This document shows, one piece after another, positions 1-10,044 of a DNA stretch of 64,000 bases. Numbering within the stretch: the stretch's first letter is position 1; every line of letters begins with the position of its first letter. This DNA is from Aristolochia californica. Lineage: Eukaryota; Streptophyta; Magnoliopsida; Piperales; Aristolochiaceae. Position numbers and translations under genes: made by a program. Below the pieces are notes generated by a model. That model had not been told where the DNA came from and searched no databases. It was given only the letters and a program-made list of their open reading frames with translations. The stretch is from positions 16,242,801 to 16,306,800 of the forward strand of contig JARWKL010000015.1 in assembly GCA_029961685.1 (NCBI GenBank). The letters are read 5' to 3'.

Positions 1-1551
1 ATGACCTAAGGATCAAAAAATTTCAAGTAGAAAAAATTAAATTCTCAAGTTAACATGGGGTGGGATATTTACCAGTGCCAAACAACCCTCTTTTTGCCTA
101 TTTTACAAACAAGCGGAGCAAACAATCATAGATCATCGTAAATGTGTTGATCGATTAATGATGTGTAACGGCTATAATTTTTGTTAGAAATGACTTATGG
201 TTTGGGAGTCAACACTCAGTTAAAAATGCCTAACCCCCCTCTTCCGATGACTGTAAAACCTAATATATAAAATACTAAAAGAGTTTAAAATCCTTAAAAA
301 TCATAGATATTTTTTTGAATTATCTTTCTCAGCATTTGTGCTTTTCCTTTTTGGATGTACAATTTTTTTCAAATCAAAACTTGAATTTTCACTCACCTAT
401 TTTTCTCATAAACAAAAAGATAAGGCAAATAGATCCCAACAAAATGAAAATTTTTGAGTTTATGAATGTAAAAAATTTAAAACTAAGTAAAAAAAAGTTA
501 TTTCAAACACTAAAAATGAACACCAAAGTTATGTTATCCATGTTTGGGAAATTCCACAAGTACAACCCCTAATAGCGTGGTGGAATTTTATAAGAAGGAG
601 ATTTGTAATTGTTCCTAACATGTTTTAAATGTGGATATGCATGCCTAAAACATGTTGAAGATGCAAATGACCTTAAGGTCAAAAAATTTCAAGGAGTTGA
701 AAAAATTAAATTCTCTAGTTAACGTGCGATGGGCTATTTACCAGAGCCAAAAGCACCCACTTTTTGCCTATTTTACAAAAAGCGGACCTAACAATCATAA
801 ATCATCGTAAATGTTTTGATCAATTAATGAGGTATAACGGCAATAATTTTTTTTAGAAATGACTTATGGTTGGGGAGTGAACACTCGGTTACAAATGCCT
901 TGCCCCGCCCCCCGTCCCCCTTTTTTTATCATTGCAAAACCTAATATATAAAAAACTAAAAGAGTTTACAATCCTTAAAAATCACATATACTTTTTCGAA
1001 TTATCACTCTCAGCATTTGTGCATTTCCATTTTGGATGTTCAATTTTTTTTCAAATCCAAACTTTAGTTGTCACTCTCCCATTTTTCTCGTAATAAAAAA
1101 GATAAGGCAAATAGATCAACACAAAATGAAAATTTTAGAGTTTATGTATGCAAAAAATACAAAACTATAATAAATTTAAGTGAAAAAAATTATTTCACGC
1201 ACTAAAAATGAACACCAAAGTTTTTTTATCCATATTTTGGAAATTCCACTAGTACAACCTCTAATAGCTTGGTAGAATTTCATAAGAAAGAGATTTCTAA
1301 TTGATCCTAACTTGTTTTAAATGTGAATATGCATGCCTGAAACATGGTGAAGATGCAAATGACCTAATGATCCAAAAATTTAAAGGAATAGAAAAAATTA
1401 AATTCTCATGTTAACGTGCGGTGGGATATTTACGTGAGCCAAACAACCTACTTTTTGCCTATTTTACAAAAAGCAGACCTAACAATCGTAGATCATCGTA
1501 AATATTTTGATCGATTAATGTTGTGTCACGGCTATAAGTCTTGTTAGAAAT

Positions 1552-2214
1552 GACTTATGGTTTGGGAATCAACACTCAGTTAAAAATGCCTCGTCCCCCC
1601 ATTTTCTGATGATTGCAAAACCTAATATATAAAAAACTCAAAGAGTTTACAATCCTTAAAAATCACAGATACTTTTATCTCTCTTTGCATTTGTGCAGTT
1701 TCATTTTGGATGTTCAAATTTTTTTCAAATCCAAACTTGAGTTTTCACTCATCCATACTTCTCGTAAACAAAAAGTAAATGCAAGTCGATCACAACAAAA
1801 TATAACTTTTAGAGTTTATGTATGCTAAAAATTGAAAACTAAGTGAAGAAAATTATTTCATGCACTAAAAATGAACACCAAAATTTTGTTATCCATGTTT
1901 GGGAAATTCCACAAGTACAACCCCTAATGCTTTGGAGGAATTTTATTAGAAAGAGATTTCTAATTGACCCTAACATGTTTTAAATGTGGATATGCATGCC
2001 TGAAACATGTTGAAGATGCAAATGACCTAATGATCCAAAAATTTCAAGGAGTAAAAAAAATTAAATTCTCAAGTTAACGTGCAGTGGGATATTTACCAGA
2101 GCCAAACAATCCACTTTTTGCCTATTTTACTAAAAGCGAACCTAACAATCATAGATCATCATAAATGTTTTGATCGATTAATGATGTGTAACGGCTATAA
2201 TCTTTGTTAGAAAT
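1552..2214 (+). repeat. Representative long satellite monomer (anatomy)
   Basis: This copy shows the usual order of landmarks. A C-rich tract lies at 1595-1600. An AT-rich 'cctaatatataaaaaac' segment lies at 1621-1637, and a T tract near 1717-1725. A conserved block holds AACATGTT at 1972-1979, overlapping ATGCAT and GCATGC at 1992-1999, and a second AACATGTT at 2004-2011. It is followed by 'aatgacctaatgatcc' and 'gttaacgtgc'. No internal short-period repeat is visible, so the roughly 677-bp length appears to be the basic unit and not a multimer of a shorter satellite. No protein domain or RNA gene is recognisable in it. Confidence 0.85.
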
Positions 2215-5200
2215 GACTTATGGTTTGGGAGTCAACACTCAATTAAAAATGCCTTGCCCTCCCTTTTCCGATGATTGCAAAACCTAACATAGAAAAACCT
2301 AAAAGAGTTTAAAATCCTCAAAATCACAGATACTTTTTGGAATTATCTCTCTTAGTAACGGTACAATACCATTTTTGATGTTCAGTATTTTTTCTTATCC
2401 AAACTTGAGTTTTCAGTCTCCCATTTTTCTTGTAAACAAAAAGATAAGACAAATAGCTCACAAGAAAATGAAAATTTTAGAGGTTATGTATGTAAAAAAT
2501 TTAAAACTATAATAAATGTAAGTAAAGAAAATTATTTCACGGAAGAAAAAATGAAAACCAAAGTTTTGTTATCCATGTTTGGGAAATTCCACTAGTACAA
2601 CCCCTAATAGCTTGGTGGAATTTTATAAGAAAGAGATTTCTAATTGATCCTAACGTATTTTTGATGTGGATATACATGCCTGAAACATGTTGAAGTTGCA
2701 AATGACCTAATTGTAAAAAAATTTCAAGGAGAAGAAAAAAATTAAATTCTCAAGTTAACATGCAGTGGGATATTTACCAGAGCCAAACAACCCACTTTTT
2801 GCCTATTTACAAAAAGCAGACCTAACAATCATCGTAAATGTTTTGATCGATAAATGACGTGTAACGGCTATAATTTTTGTTAGAAATGGCTTATGGTTTG
2901 GGTGTCAACACTCGGTTAAAACATTTTTCGTTGATTGAAAAACCTAATATATAAAAAACTAAAAGAGTTTACAATCCTTAATAATCACATATACTTTTTG
3001 GATTTATCTCTCTCATTATTTGTGCATTTCCATTTTGGGTTTTCAATTTTTTTTTCAAATCCAAACTTGAGTTTTCACTCTCCCATTTTTATCGTATACA
3101 AAAAGATAAGGCAAATAGATCACAACAAAATGAAAATTTTAGAGTTCATGTTTGCAAAAAATTGAAAACAATAATAAATGTAAGTGAAAAAAATTATTTC
3201 ACACAATAAAAATGAACACCAAAATTTTGTTATCCATGTTTGCGAAATTCCACTACTACAACCTCTAATAGCTTGGCGAAATTTGATAAGAAAGAGATTT
3301 CTAATTGATCCTAACATGTATTAAACGTGGATATGCATGCCTGAAACAAGTTGAAGATGCAAATGACCTAATAATCCAAAAATTTCAAGGCGTAGAAATA
3401 ATTAAATTCACAAGTACACGTGCGGTGGGATATTTACCAAAGCCAAACAACCCAATTTTTGCCTATTTTACAAAAAGAGAACCTAACAATCATATATCAT
3501 TGTAAATTTTTTGATCGATTAGTGATGTGTAACGGCTATAATTTTTGTTAGAAATGACTTATAGTTTGGGAGTCAACACTCAGTTAAAAATGCCTTGCCC
3601 CCCCATTTTTCGATGATTGCAAAACATATTATATTAAAAACTAAAAGAGTTTATAACCCTTAAAACTCCCAGTTACTTTTTGGAATTATCTCTCTCAGTA
3701 TTTGTGCATTTCTATTTTGGATGTTCAATTTTTTTTCAAATCGAAACTTGAGTTTTCACTCTCCCATTTTTCTCGTAAACAAAAAGATAACCCAAATAGA
3801 TCAGAACAAAATGAAAATTTTAGAGTTTTTATATGCAAACAATTGAAAACTAAGTGAAGAAAATTATTTTACGCGCTAAAAATGAATACCAAAGTTTTGT
3901 TATCCATGTCATAGCTCTATAGAATTTTATAAGAAAAAGATTTCTAATTGATCCTAACATGTTTTAAATGTGGATATGCATGCCTGAAACAAGTTGAAGA
4001 TGCAAATGACCTAATGATCAAAAAATTTCAAGGAGTAGAAAAAATTAAATTCTCAAGTAAATGTGCGGTGGGATATTTACTAGAGCCAAACAACCCACTT
4101 TTTGCCCATTTTACAAAAAGCAGACCTAACAATCATAGATCATCGTAAATGTTTTGATCGATTAATGTTGTGTAACGGCTATATTTTTTGTTAGAAATAA
4201 CTTATGGTTTGGGAGTCAACACTCAGTTAAAAATGACTCTCCCCTCTTTTCCGATGATTGTAAAACCTAATATATAAAAAACTAAAGGAGTTTACAATCT
4301 TTGAAAATTACAGATACTTTTTGGAATTACCTCTCTCAGCATTTGTGCATTTCAATTTTGGATGTTCAATTTTTTTTTCAAATCCAAACAAGAGTTTTCA
4401 CTCTCCCATTTTTCTCGAAAAAAAAAAAGATAAGGCAAAAGATCACAAAAAATGAAACTTTTAGAGTTTAGGTATGCAAAAAATTGAAAACTAAGTGAAG
4501 AAAACTATTTCACGCACTAAAAATGAAGACCAAAATTTTGTTATCCATGTTTAGGAAATTCCACAAGTACAACCCCTAATGACTTGGTGGAATTTTATAA
4601 GAAAGAGATTTCTAATTTGATCCTAAAATGTTTTAAATGTGGAGATGCATGCCTGAAACATGTTGAAGATGCAAATGACTTAATGATAAAAAAAATTCAA
4701 GGAGTAGAAAAAATTAAATTCTCAAGTTAACGTGCGGTTGTATATTTACCAGAGCCAAACAACCAACTCTTTGCCAATTTTACAAAAAGCGAACCTAACA
4801 ATCATAGATCATCGTAAATGTTTGGATCGATTAATGATGTGTAACGGCTTTAATTTTTGTTTGAAATGACTTATGGTTTGGGAGTCAACACTCAGTTAAA
4901 AATGAGTAGCACCCCCTCTTCTGATGATTGCAAAACCTAATATATAAAAACCTAAAAGAGTTTACAATCCTTAAAAATCACAAATACTGTTTGAAATTAT
5001 CACTCTCAGCATTTCTGCATTTCCAACTTGGACGTTCAATTTATTTTCAAATCCAAAATTGGGTTTTCACTCTCCCATTTTTTTCGTAAACAAAATGATA
5101 ACGCAAATCGATCACAAAAAAATGAAAATTTTAGAGTTGATGTATGCAAAAAATTGAAAATATAATAAATTTCAGTGCAGAACATTATTTCACGCACTAA

Positions 5201-6645
5201 AAATGAACACCAAAGTTTTGTTATCAATGTTTGGGAAATTCGACTAGTACAACCCCTAATAACTTGGTGGAATTTTATAAGAAAGAAATTTCTAATTGAT
5301 CCTAACATGTTTTAAATGTGGATATGCTTGCTTGAAACATGTTGAAGATGTAAATAACCTAATGATCCAAAAATTTCGAGTAGAAAAAATTAAATTCTCA
5401 AGTTAACGTGCGGTGGGATATTTACCAGAGCCAAACAATCCACTTTTTGCCTATTTAACAAAATGAGGACCTAACAATCATTGATCATCGTAAATGTTTT
5501 TATCAATTAATGATGTGTAACGGCTACAATATTTGTTAGAAATGACTTATGGTTCGGGAGTCAACACTCAGTTAAAAATGCCTGGCCCCTATTTTTCCTA
5601 TTATTGCGAAATCTAATATATAAAAACCTAAAAGAGTTTAGAATCCTTAAAAATCAAGATACTTTTTGGAATTATCTGTCTCAGCATTTGTGCATTTCAA
5701 TTTTGGATGTTCAATTTTTTTTCAAATCCAAACTTGAGTTTTCACTCTCCCATTTCTATCGTAAACAAAAAGACATGGCAAATAGGTCACAACAAAATAA
5801 AAATTTTAGAGTTTATGTATGCAAAAAATGGAAAACTATATTAAATGTAAGTGAAGAAAATTATTTCACGCAATAAAAATGAACACCAAAGTTTTGTTAT
5901 CCATGTTTGGGAAATTACAAAGTACAACCCCTAATAGCTTGGGTGAATTTTATAAGAAAGAGATTTCTAATTGATCCTGACATGTTTTAAATGTGGGTAT
6001 GCATGCCTGAAACATGTTGAAGATGCAAATGACCTAATGATCAAAAATTTTCAAGGAGTAGAAAAAAATTAAATTCTCAAGTTAAATTGCGGTGGGATAT
6101 TTACCAAAGCCAAACAACCCACTTTTTGCATATTTTACAAAAAGCGGACCTAACAATCATAGATCATCATTAATGTTTTGATCGATTAATGATGTGTAAC
6201 GACTATAATGTTTTTTAGAAATGTCTTATGGTTGGGGAGGCAACACTCAGTTAAAAATGCCTCAGCCCCCTTTTCCATGATTGTAAAACCTAATATATAA
6301 AAAACTAATAGAGTTTACAATCCTTAAAAATCATATATAATATTTGGTATTATCTCTCTCAGCATTTGTGCATTTCCATTTTGGCTGTTCAATATTTTTT
6401 CAAATCCAAACTTGAGTTTTCACTCTCCCATTTTTCTCGTAAACTAAAATATAACGCAAATAGATCACAAAAAAATGAAAATTTTAGAGTTTATGTATGC
6501 AAAAGTTGAAAAATATAATAAATGTAAATGAAGAAAATTATTTCACGCAGTAAAAATGAATACCAAAGTTTTGTTATCCATGGTTGGGAAATTCCACTAG
6601 TACAACCCCTAATAGCTTGGTGGAATTTTATAATAAAGAGATTTC

Positions 6646-6650
6646 TAATT
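6646..6650. repeat. Target-site duplication, left copy (TAATT)
   Basis: The satellite phrase 'gatttctaattgatcc' is split here. TAATT precedes the 5' LTR and the same five bases follow the 3' LTR at 10795-10799, as expected for Ty3/gypsy integration. Confidence 0.9.
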
Positions 6651-7389
6651 TTCTACGAACAAAGGATGGTTTTACGCTGTTATATTGTGGGACCCACCAT
6701 GGAGTCACAAGCTAGTGGGACACACCAACATAGGTTGGTTTTACTCTGTTATATTTGGGACCCACCATGGAGGCACAAGCTAGTGGGACCCACCATGAAG
6801 ACATGGGCAAGATTTACTCTTTTACAATGTGGGACCAACCATGGAGTCACAAGCTGGTGGGACCCACCATGAGATTTTGTGGGACCCAGAAGGATAGCCA
6901 CGAGTTGGCAATCTATCCTAGAAGGGCAGGTGGAAAGAAGATCTTGTGGGATCCAAAAGGATATCCACGAATTGGCAACACATCTTGGAAGATCTCGTTT
7001 GCATTATATTAGGATTCTATTTACATCAAGTTACCGTAAGTAGTTTTCTTTAATTGAATGTATTTAGGGAAATGGTTTATTCTATCTAAATTCTACCACG
7101 TCCTCCCTTATAAATAGAGGACTTGTACGTGGATTTAAAATTTTTTTATCATTATTTAAATTGAGAGTTATTCTTCTTGAGTTCTTGAAAGAACTTTTTG
7201 AACTTATGAAGGTTTTCCTTGTGGTGTTCAATATCGACTTATCAAATGGATTTCCATCCCCTTTTGTAGCTTCTTCACTATACCAAGGTTCTTGCTTAGC
7301 TAACCAACGGGTGGCGGTTTCCATCCAAACTTGAAAGGTCTACCAGATTTGGTATCGGGTTTCATCATAGGTTGACGTAGTTCATATCA
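6651..7389 (+). repeat. 5' LTR
   Basis: This segment aligns end to end with 10045-10794. The canonical TG start seems mutated: it begins TTCTACGAAC where the 3' copy begins TGATGCGAAC. It ends CATATCA, matching CGTATCA in the 3' copy. The upstream part holds three repeats of a GTGGGACC-ACCATGG module (about 6687, 6756 and 6830). A TATAAATAGA box follows at 7109-7118. An 11-bp stretch present in the 3' LTR near 10740 is missing here near 7340, which accounts for most of the length difference (739 versus 750 bp). Confidence 0.92.
7109..7118 (+). promoter_or_regulatory. TATA box of the 5' LTR
   Basis: TATAAATAGA follows a CCACGTC element at 7096-7102 and precedes the presumed R-U5 part. The same box is preserved in the other LTR at 10504-10513. 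Position and sequence fit an RNA polymerase II core promoter; activity cannot be judged from sequence. Confidence 0.7.
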
Positions 7390-7391
7390 GT

Positions 7392-7403
7392 TGGTATCAG
7401 AGC
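7392..7403 (+). other. Primer-binding site, initiator tRNA-Met type
   Basis: TGGTATCAGAGC lies two bases after the end of the 5' LTR. It is the standard complement to the 3' end of plant initiator tRNA-Met, used to prime minus-strand synthesis in many plant LTR elements. Its spacing fixes the LTR end at 7389. Confidence 0.92.
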
Positions 7404-8361
7404 TTTGGTGTATCATGTTTGTCTATCCTTTGTTTTTTTTCTTCCTTGACAAAAAAAAAAGAAAATCCATAAAACAATTCTGAAAAAAAATGAAGAACGA
7501 CTGGTTGCTGAGAAGGAGAAAAAAAAGTAGAAGGAGAACGATTAATTTAGCCTTTGCTGAGAAGGAAAAAGAAACAAAAAAAAGGGGACGAACGTCTGAT
7601 TTAGTCATTACCGAGAAGAAGGAAAAACAAAGAAAAAAAAGGAGAAGAAGAAGAACGACTGAAGCTAGTCATTGCCGAGAAGGAGAAGGAGGAGTTTTAC
7701 GGTTTTGTGTCTCTGTTTGCCGACGTCGAAGGAGTAGGATAGGAGCTCAGTGCCGTCGTCGAAGAAGCCTTCCCGACGCCGTCGCCAGAGAAGGAGAAGC
7801 TCTATCAGTGCCGTTGCCAAAGAAGACAAAAAAACAAATTTAAGACCTATGAGCCCGTCGGATTATCACCGAGTTTTCGGAAACCAAAAGGGACGTTCCT
7901 AAATTGTCGTAAAACCACTGGATTGTGTCGTGAGGAAGACGAATACCGTCTTTCGCCTCTGTTCGGTGCCGTGAGGGAGAATAGCACTCTGTTCGGTGCC
8001 GTGAGAGAAAAAAACGACCGTCGCCCGCCATATTTGGTGGCGTGAGGGAAGATCAGCTAGCGACAGATTTCCCAAACTTACCGACGCCGCACTGTTCAGG
8101 ATTCGGCAGAAGGAGGAAGGTTGTTGTTGCCCGATTAAATTTTTTCCTAAGTTAGGAAAAATTTAATCAGCTTCGGGTCTCGCCTCTTCAACTCATGAGC
8201 TGAGTTCTGCGCCAGACCGAGCGGACTGAACCGAGTCAGCCCAGGCCCACTCGGATGGGGTCAACTCAGTGAGTCAACTCGGGTCAAAGCAAAAAAAATA
8301 AAAATTATTGTACCCATTCTCTTTTGCATGTTATTCTTACCTTGTTTGCATATTTTTAATC
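7404..8361 (+). other. Untranslated leader of the retroelement
   Basis: This 958-bp stretch lies between the primer-binding site and the gag start. It is much richer in G and C than the satellite. Its first part (about 7490-7700) is purine-rich, with degenerate repeats around the phrase 'gcygagaagga' at about 7507, 7556, 7610 and 7674. A second repeat, CTCTGTTCGGTGCCGTGAG, occurs at 7957-7975 and 7987-8005, with a weaker third copy near 8031. A near-perfect hairpin sits at 8133-8168. A 117-codon frame at 7490-7843 is Lys/Arg-rich low-complexity sequence, which I do not call a gene. Confidence 0.75.
8133..8168. other. Near-perfect inverted repeat in the leader
   Basis: The left arm GATTAAATTTTTTCCTAA and the right arm TTAGGAAAAATTTAATC pair over 17 bp with one bulged T and a single-base loop. 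In RNA this would be a strong stem-loop about 195 nt upstream of the gag start. It could act in packaging or translation of the element, or be a trace of a small insertion; nothing here decides between these. Confidence 0.75.
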
Positions 8362-9571
8362 ATGTCACATGTTCAAGATATTCCATCATCCAGTGTTCCG
8401 AATCTGCCAATATAAGCATTGGTGGGGGAGATGAGACGGATGATGAGGGAGGAGTTACAAAGGGCAAAAAAGAAAACACAACGGTGGCAACCATCATTTG
8501 TTCCGAATATTCCAAAGAGGAACAAGTTGTACCGAAGGGATGTTGAAGATATGGGTGAATTTGACGATTTCGAGGAGTATGATAGGATGTCAATGTCCAT
8601 CCATAGGAGATATGATCGGAATCGAGAAGCTAGGAACTGGGTAGATAACAACTTGGGAAGTATCAAGATGAAAACTCCCGCATTTCAATGTAAAAGTGAT
8701 CCTTAAGCATACCTCGAGTGAAAAAAGAAGATGGAGTTAGTTTTCGATTGTCACGACTACTCCGAATTCAAGAAGGTACAACTCGCTACAATTGAATTTA
8801 CTGATTATGTTATTGTGTGGTGGGACCAGTTGTGCATCAACAGGAGGCAGAATGGAGAACGTCCTATTGAAAATTGGGATGAGATGAAGAAAGTGAAGAG
8901 GCGATGATATGTGCCAAGTTATTACTACCGGGATTATTATAAAGGTATCTATCAAGGTAACCAAAGCATTTATGATTATTATAAAGAGATGGAGATGATT
9001 ATGATAGGAGCTAATGTGGAGGAGGGTCGGGAGGCGATAATGGTTAGATTTTTGAAAGGTTTAAATCGAGAGATTGCTAACGCAATTGAGATACACCATT
9101 ATATGGGATTAGAATATTTGGTGTATATGGCTATTCAACTCAAGAAGGGTGGTATACGGCAAAACCAGCTCCACATAATTCAAGTACAACACTGTGGAGA
9201 TCAAACTACCCAAAGAAAGAAGAAATCCATCCACCATCAAAGCCAAACATGAGCCCAAAAAAGCCACCACTACCACGATGTCTCATGGTAAATCAGTTCC
9301 TCTTTCGATTCATTCTAGTGAGATTAATTGTATCAAATGTCAGGGGAGAGGACACATAGATAGTCAATGTCCAAACCAGCAAGTTATAATGATCCAGAAA
9401 AGTGGTGAAATTGGATATGAAGGTGAAGCTAATCTTGATGACATGCCACCATTGGAGGATGCTGCCATCAAAGTTGAGAAGTTCGGAGCAAATAATTGTG
9501 AGATGCTTGGATTAGTCGTAAAAGGTGCCTTAAGCTTGCCAGCTAAAGAAGAAGAAGCAGAAGTACAATAA
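8362..9571 (+). pseudogene. gag: gag pseudogene (capsid region and CCHC knuckle)
   Basis: Gag forms the virus-like particle and binds the element's RNA. I start it at the ATG at 8362 (MSHVQDIPSSS) because the frame runs on into recognisable gag. The capsid-type region lies about 8690-9150 and includes KKMELVFDCHDYSEF, FTDYVIVWWDQL, YVPSYYYRDYY and MVRFLKGLNREIANAIE, typical of plant gypsy gag. The nucleocapsid knuckle CIKCQGRGHIDSQC (CX2CX4HX4C) is at 9329-9370. The frame is broken by stops at 8413, 8704, 8719, 8905 and 9569. Two frame changes lie between about 9150 and 9230, since the knuckle is in a different frame from the capsid part. E-stop-KKK at 8716 stands where family members have EWEKK, which suggests G-to-A decay. 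No functional protein can be made. Confidence 0.9.
9329..9370 (+). other. CCHC zinc-knuckle coding segment
   Basis: CIKCQGRGHIDSQC has all four metal ligands in CX2CX4HX4C spacing, the retroviral-type nucleocapsid knuckle. It is the best-preserved part of the gag remnant and fixes the reading frame of the region downstream of the frameshifts. Confidence 0.93.
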
Positions 9572-9985
9572 GAGAATATCTTTCACACTCATTGCCAAGT
9601 GAAAGAAGAGGTATGTAGTGCTATTATCGATGGTGGTAGTTGCACTAATGTTGCTAGTACTTCCATGATTGAAAAGCTACGGTTCACAACTCTTAAACAC
9701 CCTCGTCCATACATACTACAATGGTTGAATGACAGTGGTTAAGTAAGGGTTACGACACAGGTTTTTGTACAGTTACGAATTGATAAATATGAGGATGAGG
9801 TATTGTGTGATGTGGTACCAATGCAAGTTCGACATCTCCTCTTAGGGAGACCTTAGCAATTTGACAAATGTGTGCAGCATGACAGCTTCACCAACATGCA
9901 CTCATTTGCACCCAATCAGCGACCAATCACTCTTGTTCGGATGACACCAAAACAAGTATACGAGGATGAAGTGAGGCAGCAACAA
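9572..9985 (+). pseudogene. Retropepsin (aspartic protease) remnant of pol
   Basis: The frame continues without shift from the gag knuckle. It reads ENIFHTHCQVKEEVCSA and then the protease core IIDGGSCTNVAS, with the presumed catalytic Asp codon at 9629-9631. HPRPYILQWLNDSG and DEVLCDVVPMQVRHLLLGRP follow, the characteristic flap and LLGRP end of plant gypsy proteases. Stops lie at 9740 (after NDSG) and 9854, the latter standing where LGRPWQ is usual. The linker ITLVRMTPKQVYEDEVRQQQ, which normally precedes reverse transcriptase, is the last clear segment. Reverse transcriptase motifs such as YxDD are absent from the whole window. The core reads DGG and not D(S/T)G, which I recall as usual for this plant clade. 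Confidence 0.88.
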
Positions 9986-10044
9986 TTGGGTAAGGTCGAC
10001 CCTGGTGAGGATTTTAGGACAAATCCTTCTCAAGAGGGGGGGAA
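9986..10044 (+). pseudogene. Extreme C-terminal pol/integrase tail after internal deletion
   Basis: Directly after the protease linker the same frame reads VDPGEDFRTNPSQEGGND. RTNPxQEGGND-like sequence is, from memory of the family, typical of the last residues of gypsy polyproteins next to the purine tract. Reverse transcriptase, RNase H and the integrase core are therefore missing as one in-frame internal deletion. The deletion point lies around 9960-9995 and I cannot place it exactly. The frame runs on into the 3' LTR and stops at 10112. Confidence 0.65.
10032..10044 (+). other. Polypurine tract
   Basis: AAGAGGGGGGGAA abuts the TGATG start of the 3' LTR. This is the expected site for plus-strand priming and fixes the LTR boundary at 10045. 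Confidence 0.9.

Larger units (their letters stand above)
1..6650 (+). repeat. Satellite array, 677-bp family, forward block (left part)
   Basis: About ten head-to-tail monomers fill this stretch. Using the phrase 'cttatggtttggg' as a ruler, copies fall at about 192, 861, 1552, 2215, 2888, 3556, 4198, 4868, 5544 and 6224, so spacing is 642-691 bp. Copies differ by many point changes and small indels, which indicates an old or poorly homogenised stretch. This subfamily has 'aaacctaatatat' and 'aatgtggatatgcat', which separates it from the reverse block further right. The window opens inside a monomer. Open frames of 60-114 codons recur at the same phase in different monomers and have no recognisable domain, so I treat them as chance frames of the repeat. 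Confidence 0.97.

Noticed and set aside
315..6000. Many 60-90-codon open frames in the satellite on both strands
   Set aside because: They recur at fixed phase in the repeat, lack domains, change by frameshift between copies, and swap strand where the array swaps orientation. They are by-products of the repeat.
6528..7012. Open frames of 114 and 85 codons over the start of the 5' LTR
   Set aside because: They read through LTR repeats and one starts in the satellite. The peptide repetition (MGPTMEAQ-like) comes from the DNA repeats.
7490..7843. 117-codon Lys/Arg-rich frame in the retroelement leader
   Set aside because: It lies in purine-rich low-complexity DNA before the gag start, with no known domain. 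It is better read as untranslated leader.
8360..8964. Minus-strand open frames opposite gag
   Set aside because: They are shadows of the gag coding strand; the plus strand has recognisable gag motifs and the minus strand has none.
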